NCBI RefSeq assembly: GCF_036898825.1
Contig: NZ_JARUND010000001.1
Location: 2,604,001 to 2,668,000, forward strand
Direction of reading: 5' to 3'
Source of the DNA: Streptomyces sp. B21-083
GTDB taxonomy: Bacteria; Actinomycetota; Actinomycetes; Streptomycetales; Streptomycetaceae
Length of the DNA stretch: 64,000 bases
Positions 35,458 through 44,842 of the stretch are shown in pieces. The translations under genes were made by a program, and so were the position numbers. Every line of letters starts with the position of its first letter. Position 1 is the stretch's first letter. The notes below the pieces were generated by a model. The model was not told the origin of the DNA and made no database searches. It was given only the letters and a program-made list of their open reading frames with translations.

Positions 35458-35558
35458 GCGTACACGGTAGGGCGGGGAGGGCGGAGGGTTGTTTGTCCGG
35501 GGTGGAGTGGTGGGGGTGGGGAGTGGGACGGTTCGGCGTGGTGAGGGGACCTCACCTT

Positions 35559-35661
35559 CAGCCCGTCCGGCGTTTGAGGACAAGGCCCGTTCAGGGCCGG
35601 CAGGCGGGTCTGGGGCGCAGCCCCCAGGGACAGGATGGGACGGGTAGGGGCGGCGGGGGCG
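35559..35661 (+). repeat. Dispersed intergenic repeat, family B, direct form
   Basis: CAGCCCGTCC, CGTTTGAGGAC, TTCAGGGCC, GGGTCTGGGGCGCAGCCCCC, then GATGGGACGGGTAGGGGCGG and CGGGGGCGAG. The same blocks occur at 7171-7318 with the first half inverted. It lies just downstream of the pucR stop and upstream of the aldehyde dehydrogenase start. Confidence 0.75.
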
Positions 35662-35686
35662 AGAAACACCCCACCGCGCCCCCGTC

Positions 35687-37381
35687 TCACTCCCCCACAG
35701 CCGCCGTCGTCTTCAAGGCGAGCCACAGCTCCATCCGCACATCCGGATCATCCAGCGACCGCCCGAGAATCTCCTCCACCCGCCGCATCCGGTATCGCAA
35801 CGTATGCCGGTGCACACCGAGATCCGCCGCAGCCGCGTCCCACTGGCCGTGCCGGGACAGCCACGCCCGCAGCGACGCCACCAGGTCGCCCCGGCCCGTC
35901 GCGTCATGCTCGTTCAGCGGACGCAGCAGCCCGTCCGCGAACGCCCGCACCGCGTCATCGGCCAGCAACGGCACGACTGACCCGGCGGCCAACTGCTCGT
36001 GTCCGACCAGCACCCGCCCCCGCCGCCGGGCCACCGACAACGCCTGCTCGGCCTGCTTGTACGCAGCCGCCGCGGCGATGGGCCCGGCCGGCCCCGACAT
36101 CCCCACCACCAGCTCGTCCTCGTCACCGGCGGAAGAGGCCGGCGCGTCTCCCCGCCCCCGTGCCTCCGCCCGCGCCCCCTCCAACGCCGCGGCGAACTCC
36201 TCGCAGGCTCCCACCGCCGCGCCTCCGTCCACGGCGAGCACGACCAGCCGTTCGCCCTCCGGCACCACCAGCACCGCTTCGCCGGCCCGCGCGGCGGCCG
36301 ACTCCAGGCACTCGGCGAGCCCGCCCAGCGGATCGCCGATGGCGACAGCGGCCACCAGCGCACCGGCCGTCGGCCTGCTCGCACCCCCGCTCCCGGCCTC
36401 CCGTACCGCTCCCATCGGGGCGGTGGCCGACTCGGCGACGGCGATCCGGAACGGCGCGTCGAGCAGCTCGCCGTACAGGCCCCCGGCGACGGCGCGCGCG
36501 TGGTCGGGTTCACCGGCCAGCAGCATGCGCAGCACCGCCGCCCCGATGCGCTGTTCGGCGGCCTGGAGGGAACGGGACCGTTCGGTGGTGAGGGTCAGCA
36601 GGGCGATGGCCGAATGGAGGGCGTACCGCTCCGCCGTACCCAGCGCGGCGGCCGTACCCACGGCCAGCGCGGCGCGCGGCCGGCGCCCGGTGCCGAGGGA
36701 GTGCAGCTCGACCCGGTCCCGCTCTCCCTCCTCGCCCCCTCCGCCCGCGCCGACCACGGCGCTCGCCGGCGCCGGCCGCTCCCGCAGCCGTTCCACGTCC
36801 GCCGTGAGCAGCGCCGCCCGCCGCCCGGCCCACTCGGGCGCGGTGGCGACGACGGCGCCCGAGGCGTCGTACAGTGCGGCCCAGCCGTCGACCTGGGAGG
36901 CGAGCGAGGCCAGCAGGCCCTCCGGGCCGTCGCTCAGCGCCTGCCGAGTCAGTTCCCGCTGCGCGGCGAAGCCTGCGGTCACCGCCCGGTACTGGTCGGC
37001 CGCTATGGCCGCCGACACCGCCTTGCTGATGGCGAGGAAGGGCGTGCGGCGCGGAACTTCCAGGAGGGGGAGCCCCTCCTGCTCCGCCGCCTCGACGAGT
37101 GCCTTCGGGATGTCCGCGTAGTTGACCCCGACGGCGAAACCGAGTCCGACGACCCCCGCCGCGGCCAGCCGCTTCACATAGCGCCGCATGGCCTCGGCGT
37201 CCTCGGCGTCCAGCTTGAGGGCGGTGATCAGGAGCAGCTCCCCGCCCTCCATATAGGGGACGGGGTCGGCCAGTTCGCTGGCATGCGCCCAGCGCACGGG
37301 TACGTCCAGGCGGTCCCCGCCGGCCCGCACGGTCAGCTTGAGGGTGGAGTGGTGGACGAGCGAGGCGAGCGTCGGGGGCAT
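35687..37381 (-). CDS. PucR-family transcriptional regulator
   Basis: A 564-residue regulator. The N-terminal PucR sensor domain begins MPPTLASLVHHSTLKLTVRA and holds WAHASELADPVPYMEGGELLL; a middle GGDEF-like-fold region follows; the C-terminal helix-turn-helix is in WDAAAADLGVHRHTLRYRMRRVEEILG. ATG at 37381 is chosen because the family domain starts there. It lies between the aldehyde dehydrogenase and gabT genes. PucR-type proteins activate purine or GABA catabolism in several bacteria, so control of these neighbours is plausible but not shown by the sequence. Confidence 0.85.
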   Translation of the reverse strand: MPPTLASLVHHSTLKLTVRAGGDRLDVPVRWAHASELADPVPYMEGGELLLITALKLDAEDAEAMRRYVKRLAAAGVVGLGFAVGVNYADIPKALVEAAEQEGLPLLEVPRRTPFLAISKAVSAAIAADQYRAVTAGFAAQRELTRQALSDGPEGLLASLASQVDGWAALYDASGAVVATAPEWAGRRAALLTADVERLRERPAPASAVVGAGGGGEEGERDRVELHSLGTGRRPRAALAVGTAAALGTAERYALHSAIALLTLTTERSRSLQAAEQRIGAAVLRMLLAGEPDHARAVAGGLYGELLDAPFRIAVAESATAPMGAVREAGSGGASRPTAGALVAAVAIGDPLGGLAECLESAAARAGEAVLVVPEGERLVVLAVDGGAAVGACEEFAAALEGARAEARGRGDAPASSAGDEDELVVGMSGPAGPIAAAAAYKQAEQALSVARRRGRVLVGHEQLAAGSVVPLLADDAVRAFADGLLRPLNEHDATGRGDLVASLRAWLSRHGQWDAAAADLGVHRHTLRYRMRRVEEILGRSLDDPDVRMELWLALKTTAAVGE

Positions 37382-37524
37382 AAGGCCTTCAGATCTGTGT
37401 GAGCTCCGTGGACTTTTGGCCGCCACGTATGAACAGCCTGTGTCGATTCTGCCTCACCGTACGTACTGTGTGCCCCATACGGGCGACTGTCCCTGCTCAG
37501 TCTTCCCTGCCCAGCCCTCCCTGC

Positions 37525-39930
37525 TCAGCCCCGCAGGTTCACCAGCAGCGGAGGCGCGTGTTCGCCCTCCACCGTCGTCAGGGACAGCACCGCGTGCCCC
37601 GGCGGCACCTCGTGCGCCAGTTCGGACGCCGACCACCGCTCCCGTTCGACCGTCCGTACGGTCACCGCGTCGGTGGTGACCGCCTTGCCGGTGACCAGTT
37701 TGCGCAGGGCGTGGATGGCACGGGTCATCGGCTGGTCAGCGAAGACGGTGTGCTTGGCCACGTCCCGGGTCTCCACCCAGGCCGTGCCCCAGGCCTGGGC
37801 GAACCGGCTGCCGTCCCAGGTCGTCACGCCGGAGAACGCCATCCGGCAGCCGACCGCGCCGTACAGCGGCCCGTGCAGCGTCTCCGGGACGTCGCCGATC
37901 GTCCGCAGGGCGAGGACGACGCCCGCGTTCTGGGTGCGCATCCGCTGGATACGGCGTACCGAACCGGCGGTGACCGTCCCGGTGGCGTCGTCGAGGACCA
38001 GGCAGGCGAAGTGGGGGCGCCGTCCGTCGCGTACGACGGCGCTGAACTGGGCGAGGACGAGCCGTGTGATCAGCCGGGCGGCCTCCTCGTGGCCGTGCTC
38101 GGGCAGGTCGACGCGGACGCGGAGCGGGTACTGGGCGAGGGAGCGCAGCGAGAAGGGCCGCGCCGTGCCGCCCCCGCCGAAGAAGCCGTCGAAGACCGGC
38201 CGGTTGAGCAGCGCGAGCCGGTCGGCGAGGATCCGGCCGACGTCCGTCGGGCTCGCCGACTGCCGGATGCGTACGTCGAGTTCGCGCCGCATGACGGTGT
38301 ACTCGTCCCCGGCGAGGGCGTCGCGCAGGGCGGACAGCGCGGCCGGGTCGCTCTCCAGCAGTTCCCGCAGCACCGGCAGCGACGGGAAGTGCCCGTGGGC
38401 CGCCCGGTAGGGGCCGAGCACCTGGGCGAGCGCGGTGGCGGCGCTCTCGGTGCCGACGGTGTCGAGGTCGCCGACCAGTGCCTCGGCGAGGAAGGAGGCC
38501 GCCTCGTCGGGGTCGTCGGAGTCGGCGTAGGGATCGAGGTCGTGGACGGAGGAACGGTCACCGATCCGCACGACGACGTCGAACGCCGTGTCGTCGGCGA
38601 GCGGCGTCCCGGGCGCGGAGACCGTGACGAACGCGCACTGCCCGGTGAGCGCCCGCAGGGCCAGCGCCTCGGTCACCGGTTCGATGAGATGCCGTGTCTT
38701 GCCCGCCCCCGACGGTCCGACCGCGAGCAGGGAGGTGCCCAGCACCTCGGCCCCGAGAGCCGCGCCGGCGCCGTGATAGACGAGCGGGGCCCGCTCGGCC
38801 GCCGCCCACCGTCCGATACGGACCTGCCCCGCGGCCAGGTCGTGCCGCGCGCCGCGCCGGGTCAGGTCCCGGGCTCCGGAGGGGTGGACCCAGGCCGCCG
38901 AGCCCTGTCGCAGCACGGTGTCCCGGAAGTCCGTGAGCAGCCCGCCCTGCCTGGCGAGCGTCCACGCGTGCTCGACGCGGGCGCAGTCCACGTCGTTCAT
39001 CCGGCCGCCGGCCACCTCGGCGGTGAGCAGTTCCGCGGCCTCGTACTGACCGGCCTCCCGGAGGTCGGGCCACTGCTCGCGCGGCCGGTCGGCGGGCGCG
39101 GGTCCGGTGGGCCCGGCGGCGGCCTCGCGCGCGGCGAGGCGCTCCTTCGCGTAGGCCCACCAGCCACCGATCCGGGCGAACGGCCAGACGACGAGCAGGG
39201 TGATGACGGTGTAGAGGCCGACCTTGAAGGCCGTCGACCCGAACACGTCGAAACTGCCGGAGATCAACGCGACGAGGGCGACGACCGCGTCGACGAGCGG
39301 CAGGGCGTTCCAGCCGGCCCCCGGAAAGGCGTTCGGAAATACGAAACTGAGGGTGACGAGGGCGCCCAGGGCGGCGAGCAGGGCCCGTGCGGGCTGCGGC
39401 CTGCGTGCCACGAAGTGCCGGGCGATGTCGGGCCAGCTGCCGAGCCGGCCCATTCCGTACAGCAGCACGAGAAAGAAGAGGCCGTTGTAGACGAGGACGG
39501 CCGCGCTGCCCTCCCACCCCTTGGGTGAGACGGTGCCGCCCCACCACCAGTCCTCGGGTGTGAACAGCTTCAGCAGCACCGACTGGTACGGCACCGCGCC
39601 CCGACGCCACAGCGACCACAGGAACAGCCCCACGACGAGCGGCACCAGCAGCCCGACGACGGTGACCGGGGAGAGGCGTTCCGTCGCCTGCGCCCCCTTG
39701 GGCAGCCGGTACCCGTACCGCCAGATCCCCGGCTTGACCTCGGGCCGCGGCTCGTTGAGCCACTCGGCGACGGACGCCGGCGCGGGCACACCCTGCGGCG
39801 CCCCCTGTTCGACGGGCCGAGGCGCCCGCGCCGGCCGAGGCGGCACCGAGGGCCCGTCCGGCGGCCCCGCCGGACGCGGCACAGGATTCGCATGCGTACC
39901 CCGCGCGTCCTGGGTCCCGTCGCTGTCCAT
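37525..39930 (-). CDS. Membrane ATPase of the VirD4/FtsK-like superfamily
   Basis: An 801-residue protein with a Pro-rich N-terminus (about 1-75), four hydrophobic segments between about 85 and 245 (VTVVGLLVPLVVGLFLWSLW, LVYNGLFFLVLLYGMG, LLAALGALVTLSFVFPNAF, VGLYTVITLLVVWPFARIG) and a cytoplasmic ATPase domain. Walker A is AVGPSGAGKTRHLIEP (about 430) and Walker B ACLVLDDATGTV (about 640), followed by QNAGVVLALRTIGD. This resembles coupling proteins of type IV/conjugal transfer, but no relaxase or pilus gene is nearby. Homologues are, as I recall, chromosomal neighbours of gabT across Streptomyces. ATG at 39930 precedes the conserved domain; ribosome site weak. Function unknown. Confidence 0.7.
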   Translation of the reverse strand: MDSDGTQDARGTHANPVPRPAGPPDGPSVPPRPARAPRPVEQGAPQGVPAPASVAEWLNEPRPEVKPGIWRYGYRLPKGAQATERLSPVTVVGLLVPLVVGLFLWSLWRRGAVPYQSVLLKLFTPEDWWWGGTVSPKGWEGSAAVLVYNGLFFLVLLYGMGRLGSWPDIARHFVARRPQPARALLAALGALVTLSFVFPNAFPGAGWNALPLVDAVVALVALISGSFDVFGSTAFKVGLYTVITLLVVWPFARIGGWWAYAKERLAAREAAAGPTGPAPADRPREQWPDLREAGQYEAAELLTAEVAGGRMNDVDCARVEHAWTLARQGGLLTDFRDTVLRQGSAAWVHPSGARDLTRRGARHDLAAGQVRIGRWAAAERAPLVYHGAGAALGAEVLGTSLLAVGPSGAGKTRHLIEPVTEALALRALTGQCAFVTVSAPGTPLADDTAFDVVVRIGDRSSVHDLDPYADSDDPDEAASFLAEALVGDLDTVGTESAATALAQVLGPYRAAHGHFPSLPVLRELLESDPAALSALRDALAGDEYTVMRRELDVRIRQSASPTDVGRILADRLALLNRPVFDGFFGGGGTARPFSLRSLAQYPLRVRVDLPEHGHEEAARLITRLVLAQFSAVVRDGRRPHFACLVLDDATGTVTAGSVRRIQRMRTQNAGVVLALRTIGDVPETLHGPLYGAVGCRMAFSGVTTWDGSRFAQAWGTAWVETRDVAKHTVFADQPMTRAIHALRKLVTGKAVTTDAVTVRTVERERWSASELAHEVPPGHAVLSLTTVEGEHAPPLLVNLRG

Positions 39931-40260
39931 CGCCCTGCCCCCTGACCAGCCCGACCAGCTGCTTAGGCCACCGTCACTCGACAGCGGCCAATCTAACGCT
40001 CCCACAAGGGGAGTTCACCGCTTACACGGCCGACCTCGCGGACCGGAACCCGCCGCGCCCCCACCCGTAGAGGCCTGTGGAAGGGGTACCCGCCCGCTCC
40101 CCCTCTGTCCACCAAGGACAACGACACACCCCCACCACTCCCAAACGGTGCATGCCCGCCCCCATCCCCCAGGCCTAGCCTGCGAAGAGAGCCGCGGCGA
40201 GAGTCCCGCGTCAGCCGCACCTCAGCCCCCGCGTCCATCACGCCCCCCCAGGAGCCCCTC

Positions 40261-41595
40261 ATGACCTCCCTCCCCCAGGAGCGCCGCGTCGTCACCGCCA
40301 TCCCCGGCCCGAAGTCGCAGGAGCTGCAGGCCCGCCGTCTGGCCGCCGTCGCGGCCGGTGTCGGCTCGGTGCTGCCCGTGTTCACGGCGCGGGCGAGCGG
40401 CGGGATCATCGAGGACGTCGACGGGAACCGGCTGATCGACTTCGGGTCCGGCATCGCCGTGACGTCGGTCGGCGCCAGCGCCGAGGCGGTCGTACGCCGG
40501 GCCTCCGCCCAGCTCGCCGACTTCACGCACACCTGTTTCATGGTCACGCCGTACGAGGGGTACGTCGAGGTCGCGGAGGCGCTCGCCGAGCTGACACCGG
40601 GCGACCACGCCAAGAAGAGCGCCCTCTTCAACAGCGGTGCCGAGGCCGTCGAGAACGCCGTGAAGATCGCGCGGGCGTACACCAAGCGCCAGGCCGTGGT
40701 CGTGTTCGACCACGGGTACCATGGGCGGACGAACCTCACCATGGCCCTCACCGCCAAGAACATGCCGTACAAGCACGGCTTCGGGCCGTTCGCGCCCGAG
40801 GTGTACCGCGTACCCGTCGCCTACGGCTACCGCTGGCCCACCGGCCCGGAGAACGCCGGTCCCGAGGCCGCCGCGCAGGCCGTCGACCAGATCAGCAAGC
40901 AGGTCGGCGCGGACAACGTCGCCGCGATCATCATCGAACCGGTGCTCGGCGAGGGCGGCTTCATCGAACCCGCGAAGGGCTTCCTGCCGGCGATCCGGAA
41001 GTTCGCCGCCGACAACGGCATCGTCTTCGTCGCCGACGAGATCCAGTCCGGGTTCTGCCGGACCGGCCAGTGGTTCGCCTGCGAGGACGAGGGCATCGTG
41101 CCCGACCTGATCACCACCGCCAAGGGCATCGCGGGCGGGCTGCCGCTCGCCGCCGTCACCGGGCGCGCCGAGATCATGGACGCCGCGCACGCGGGCGGCC
41201 TGGGCGGCACCTACGGCGGCAACCCGGTCGCCTGTGCGGGCGCGCTCGGCTCGATCGAGACGATGAAGGAGCTCGACCTCAACGCCAGGGCCAAGCACAT
41301 CGAGGCCGTCATGAAGGCCCGGCTGACCGCCATGGCCGAGAAGTACGAGGTCATCGGCGACATTCGCGGCCGGGGCGCCATGATCGCCGTCGAACTGGTC
41401 AAGGACCGCGTCACCAAGGAGCCCCACCCGGAGGCGACCGCGGCTCTGGCCAAGGCCTGCCATCAGGAGGGTCTGGTGGTCCTCACCTGTGGCACCTACG
41501 GCAACGTCCTCCGCTTCCTGCCGCCGCTCGTGATCGGCGACGACCTCCTGGGCGAGGGCCTCGACATCATCGAGCAGGCCTTCACCAGCGTCTGA
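40261..41595 (+). CDS. gabT: 4-aminobutyrate aminotransferase
   Basis: PLP enzyme converting GABA and 2-oxoglutarate to succinate semialdehyde and glutamate. The 444-residue class III aminotransferase has the start region NRLIDFGSGIAVTSVG, the cofactor-phosphate block NSGAEAVENAVKIARAYT, FVADEIQSGFCRTG and the PLP lysine in TTAKGIAGGLPLAAVTG (about residue 285). ATG at 40261 has GGAG 8 bases upstream. It is divergent from the membrane ATPase. With the aldehyde dehydrogenase and the polyamine genes to the right it supports a route from putrescine through GABA to succinate. Confidence 0.92.
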   Translation: MTSLPQERRVVTAIPGPKSQELQARRLAAVAAGVGSVLPVFTARASGGIIEDVDGNRLIDFGSGIAVTSVGASAEAVVRRASAQLADFTHTCFMVTPYEGYVEVAEALAELTPGDHAKKSALFNSGAEAVENAVKIARAYTKRQAVVVFDHGYHGRTNLTMALTAKNMPYKHGFGPFAPEVYRVPVAYGYRWPTGPENAGPEAAAQAVDQISKQVGADNVAAIIIEPVLGEGGFIEPAKGFLPAIRKFAADNGIVFVADEIQSGFCRTGQWFACEDEGIVPDLITTAKGIAGGLPLAAVTGRAEIMDAAHAGGLGGTYGGNPVACAGALGSIETMKELDLNARAKHIEAVMKARLTAMAEKYEVIGDIRGRGAMIAVELVKDRVTKEPHPEATAALAKACHQEGLVVLTCGTYGNVLRFLPPLVIGDDLLGEGLDIIEQAFTSV

Positions 41596-41646
41596 CGCGT
41601 CCCGGGCTCCCGCCGTCCGTCCGTCCCGCTCTCCCGTACCGGCCGA

Positions 41647-41677
41647 CCGGCCCGGATTCCGCTTTTTTCCGGGCCGG
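41647..41677 (+). terminator. Terminator after gabT
   Basis: CCGGCCCGG, loop containing six T's, CCGGGCCGG: a perfect 9-bp stem, 52 bp beyond the gabT stop. Confidence 0.75.
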
Positions 41678-41776
41678 CGCGGCACCGTCAGAGCGTGTGA
41701 AGAAGGTGTGCGAGGAGGATGGCGGGATGTCATTCTGTCTGTCCGAGACCCATCCCCTGACATAGGTTCTATCCAG

Positions 41777-42628
41777 ATGAGAGATACACCCCGCCCGCAG
41801 GAAACTGCGGGCGGCGCCTGGTCGGGGCCTCCCCAGCTTCGATCCGGTCGTGCCCTCGCGCACACAGCCGGAGCTTCTGGCTCCGGGTCTCCTCACCGAT
41901 CGGACAGTCGCCCGCCCCAAACCCCCCGGGGCGTGCGACGACCCGATCTGATCGTCCGCCCTGGAGCTACCCCCCCTGTTCCAGGGCGGACGACCTCTCG
42001 GAGCCTCTTCTCCCTCCTGACCGTCGCGGTCCTCCTCTTCGCGCTGATCACCTGGCAGGTCGTCGTCCACGGCCCCCTCGCCCGCGCGGACGAACGCCTC
42101 AGTGACTCGCTGGTCCACCCGTCCCGCGCCTGGGCGCTCCTCGCCGACCTCGGCAGCATCGTGGTCGCCGTTCCCGTCCTCGTCGTCGTCCTGGTGTACG
42201 TCGGTCTGCGCGCGCGTCGGGCGGGTACGGAGCGCTGGTGGCGGGAACCGGCCGGCGCGGGTGTGCTGATGGCGGCCGTACCGGCGATCGTCGTACCCAT
42301 GAAGGAACTGGTCGCCCGGTCCGGGCCGCCGGTCATGGGCCCCGGCACCGGGTTCTATCCCTCCGGTCACACCGCGACGGCCGTCGTGGCCTACGGCTCC
42401 GCCACGCTGCTCCTGCTGCCGTGGCTGCGCCGTACGTACACCCGTCGGCTCGTCCTGGCCGGGTGCCTCGGTCTCAACGCCGCCGTCGCCGTCGGCCTGG
42501 TCGTGCGGGGTTTTCACTGGCCACTGGACGTGCTGGCGAGCTGGTGTCTGTGCGGCGCGCTGCTGATCCTGTTGAGCCTCTTCGTCCGCAGGCCCCCGCC
42601 CTCGCCCTCGCCGTCGCCCACTCCCTGA
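41777..42628 (+). CDS. PAP2-family membrane phosphatase
   Basis: A 283-residue integral-membrane phosphatase of the phosphatidic acid phosphatase type 2 family, probably acting on lipid phosphates at the outer membrane face. After a Pro/Ser-rich N-terminus (about 1-75), helices carry the three PAP2 motifs: KELVARSGPP, FYPSGHT (catalytic His) and RGFHWPLDVLASW (second His). It ends with RPPPSPSPSPTP. ATG at 41777 is chosen; the preceding ribosome site is poor and an ATG at 41708 is possible. Substrate unknown. Confidence 0.85.
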   Translation: MRDTPRPQETAGGAWSGPPQLRSGRALAHTAGASGSGSPHRSDSRPPQTPRGVRRPDLIVRPGATPPVPGRTTSRSLFSLLTVAVLLFALITWQVVVHGPLARADERLSDSLVHPSRAWALLADLGSIVVAVPVLVVVLVYVGLRARRAGTERWWREPAGAGVLMAAVPAIVVPMKELVARSGPPVMGPGTGFYPSGHTATAVVAYGSATLLLLPWLRRTYTRRLVLAGCLGLNAAVAVGLVVRGFHWPLDVLASWCLCGALLILLSLFVRRPPPSPSPSPTP

Positions 42629-42783
42629 TCCCTTCGCACCAGCCCGCTGCACCGATCTGTCGGCCGTGCCCCCCGCCGGCCCACGGTTCGCGTCGACCGC
42701 ACGGACGGCCGACGAGAGCGTGGTCACGCGGGGATCAGGCAGCCGCGAGAGCTTCGGGCATCACCAGCTCTTCCCTTCTTCCC

Positions 42784-43236
42784 TCACCTGTCCTCGTCGG
42801 TCGCCAGACTCGCCGCCGCCTCGTGCATGGCCAGTTCGAGGAGCGCCGGGTCGGTGAGGGTGCCCGAGCCGTCCGGTGGGATCAGCCAGCGAACGCCTCC
42901 GGTCACGCGGCCCGGGTACGGGACGACGATCCACGTACCGCGTCCCGCCGTTCGCACCCCCGTGCCCAGCCACCGGGCGGCGGTGCCCGGCGGTACGAAG
43001 AACCCCATCCGGGAGTCGCCGAAGTCGACGAGCACCGGGCCGGGTTGGTCGATGACACGGGTGAGGACGTCGAGGGTGGGGTAGCCGAGTTCACCCCGCA
43101 GGATCAGTACGTCCCAGGCCTTGCCTGCGGGCAGCAGCGCGATCCCCAGGGGATTGCGCTCCCATTCCCACCGGCAGGCCTCGGGATCCGGAGCAACGGA
43201 CGCCAGCCACTCGACCGCCGTTTTCGCCCCAGCCAT
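42784..43236 (-). CDS. Conserved hypothetical protein
   Basis: A 150-residue soluble protein. ATG at 43236 has a strong GGAGG ribosome site. It contains RNPLGIALLPAGKAWDVLIL, GPVLVDFGDSRMGFFVPPGT and GRGTWIVVPYPGR, and looks like a single alpha/beta domain. Some of these blocks resemble a segment of actinobacterial primase/polymerase-like small proteins, but I cannot assign a function. It is convergent with the PAP2 gene; the 157-bp gap to the FAD oxidase stop (43237-43394) shows no gene. Confidence 0.7.
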   Translation of the reverse strand: MAGAKTAVEWLASVAPDPEACRWEWERNPLGIALLPAGKAWDVLILRGELGYPTLDVLTRVIDQPGPVLVDFGDSRMGFFVPPGTAARWLGTGVRTAGRGTWIVVPYPGRVTGGVRWLIPPDGSGTLTDPALLELAMHEAAASLATDEDR

Positions 43237-43394
43237 GGGGACCTCCCTTTCTCTGTGAACGCTGGTCGCGTCACGAGAGAGAGGAGGGTTTCCCCGGAGC
43301 ATTACGCGGGTTTCGCCACGTCGTGGGAGTGAATCGGATCACCGCCGATGAGCGGGGCGTACGCCTGTGGATCACTGCCCGCCCGCACGCGCCC

Positions 43395-44813
43395 TCAGCT
43401 GTCGAACCCCAGTCCCAGCCGGTCCATCGCCTTGAGCCACAGATTGCGCCGGCCGCCATGGGTGTCGGCCCGCGCCAGCGACCACTTGGTGAGCGCGATG
43501 CCCGTCCAGGCGAACGGCTCGGGCGGGAACGGCAGCGGCTTCTTGCGGACCATCTCCAGCGACGTCCGCTCCGTGCGCTCCCCCGCCAGCAGGTCCAGCA
43601 TCACGTCCGCGCCGAAGCGGGTGGCGCCGACGCCGAGGCCGGTGAAGCCCGCCGCGTACGCCACCCGGCCCGCGTGCGCGGTGCCGAAGAACGCCGAGAA
43701 GCGCGAGCAGGTGTCGATCGCGCCGCCCCACGCGTGGGTGAAGCGGACGCCCTCCAGCTGCGGGAAGCAGGTGAAGAAGTGGTCGGCCAGCTTGGCGTAG
43801 GTCTCCGGGCGGTCGTCGTACTCCGCGCGGACCCGGCCGCCGTACGGGTAGATCGCGTCGTAGCCGCCCCACAGGATGCGGTTGTCGGCGCTAAGCCGGA
43901 AGTAGTGGAACTGGTTGGCGCTGTCCCCGAGGCCCTGCCTGCTTCGCCAGCCGACGTCGGCGAGCTGCGCCTCGCTCAGCGGTTCGGTCATCAGCGCGTA
44001 GTCGTAGACCGGCACGGTGTACGCCCGGACACGCTTCACCAGGCTCGGGAAGATGTTCGTGCCGAGGGCGACCCGACGGGCGCGGACCGACCCGTACGGC
44101 GTGCGTACGGCCATGCCGGCGCCGTACGGCCGCAGGGTCAGCGCCGGGGTGTGCTCGTAGACGCGGACGCCCAGGCGCAGACAGGCCCGCTTGAGGCCCC
44201 AAGCCAGTTTCGCCGGGTTGAGCAGGGCGACGCCGGTGGGGTCGTGCAGGCCCGCCAGGAAGGTGGGGGACGCTACCTGGTCCCGTACCGCTTCCGTGTC
44301 CAGGAACTCGGTGCCGGTCGCGAGGCCCTTGTCCGTCAACTCCTGGTGCCAGGCGCGGAGTTCGTCGGCCTGGTGCGGTTCGGTGGCGACGTCGATCTCG
44401 CCGCTGCGTTCGAAGTCGCAGTCGAGGGAGTGGCGGGCCACGGCCTTCTCGATCTCGTCGAGGTTCCGCGCGCCGAGTTCTTCGAGCCGGTGGATCTCGT
44501 CCGGCCAGCGGGCCAGGCCGTTCGCGAGGCCGTGGGTGAGGGAGGCGGCGCAGAAGCCGCCGTTGCGGCCGGAGGCGGCCCAGCCCACCTCGCGGCCCTC
44601 GACGAGCACGACGTCCCGCTGGGGGTCGCGCTCCTTGGCGATCAGGGCGGTCCACAGCCCGCTGTAGCCGCCGCCCACCACCAGCAGGTCGCAGCTCTCG
44701 GCGCCGGTGAGGGCGGGCTCGGGGCGGGGCCTGCCGGGGTCGTCCAGCCAGTACGCGACCGGCTGGGCGTCGGAAAGGGACCTGGTCCACATGCTCATGG
44801 CGCTCGGGGCCAT
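43395..44813 (-). CDS. FAD-dependent amine oxidase, PuuB-like
   Basis: A 472-residue flavoenzyme of the DAO family. The dinucleotide-binding site is CDLLVVGGGYSGLWTALIA (about 35-53), followed by WAASGRNGGFCAASLTHGLA (about 75-95), typical of gamma-glutamylputrescine oxidase and related amine oxidases. Near the end GYDAIYPYGGRV and GFTGLGVGATRFGADVMLDLL complete the fold. ATG at 44813 has GGGGAG 8 bases upstream. It is last in the potA-potB-potC series (29-bp gap), so it probably oxidises the imported polyamine or its gamma-glutamyl derivative. The exact substrate is inferred. Confidence 0.85.
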   Translation of the reverse strand: MAPSAMSMWTRSLSDAQPVAYWLDDPGRPRPEPALTGAESCDLLVVGGGYSGLWTALIAKERDPQRDVVLVEGREVGWAASGRNGGFCAASLTHGLANGLARWPDEIHRLEELGARNLDEIEKAVARHSLDCDFERSGEIDVATEPHQADELRAWHQELTDKGLATGTEFLDTEAVRDQVASPTFLAGLHDPTGVALLNPAKLAWGLKRACLRLGVRVYEHTPALTLRPYGAGMAVRTPYGSVRARRVALGTNIFPSLVKRVRAYTVPVYDYALMTEPLSEAQLADVGWRSRQGLGDSANQFHYFRLSADNRILWGGYDAIYPYGGRVRAEYDDRPETYAKLADHFFTCFPQLEGVRFTHAWGGAIDTCSRFSAFFGTAHAGRVAYAAGFTGLGVGATRFGADVMLDLLAGERTERTSLEMVRKKPLPFPPEPFAWTGIALTKWSLARADTHGGRRNLWLKAMDRLGLGFDS

Positions 44814-44842
44814 GATTTCAACTCCCCACAGGGTTTTCCGGA

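Noticed and set aside
37525..39930. The VirD4-like gene as the mark of an integrated conjugative element.
   Set aside because: No relaxase, integrase, att site repeat or replication gene nearby; flanks are ordinary metabolic genes.
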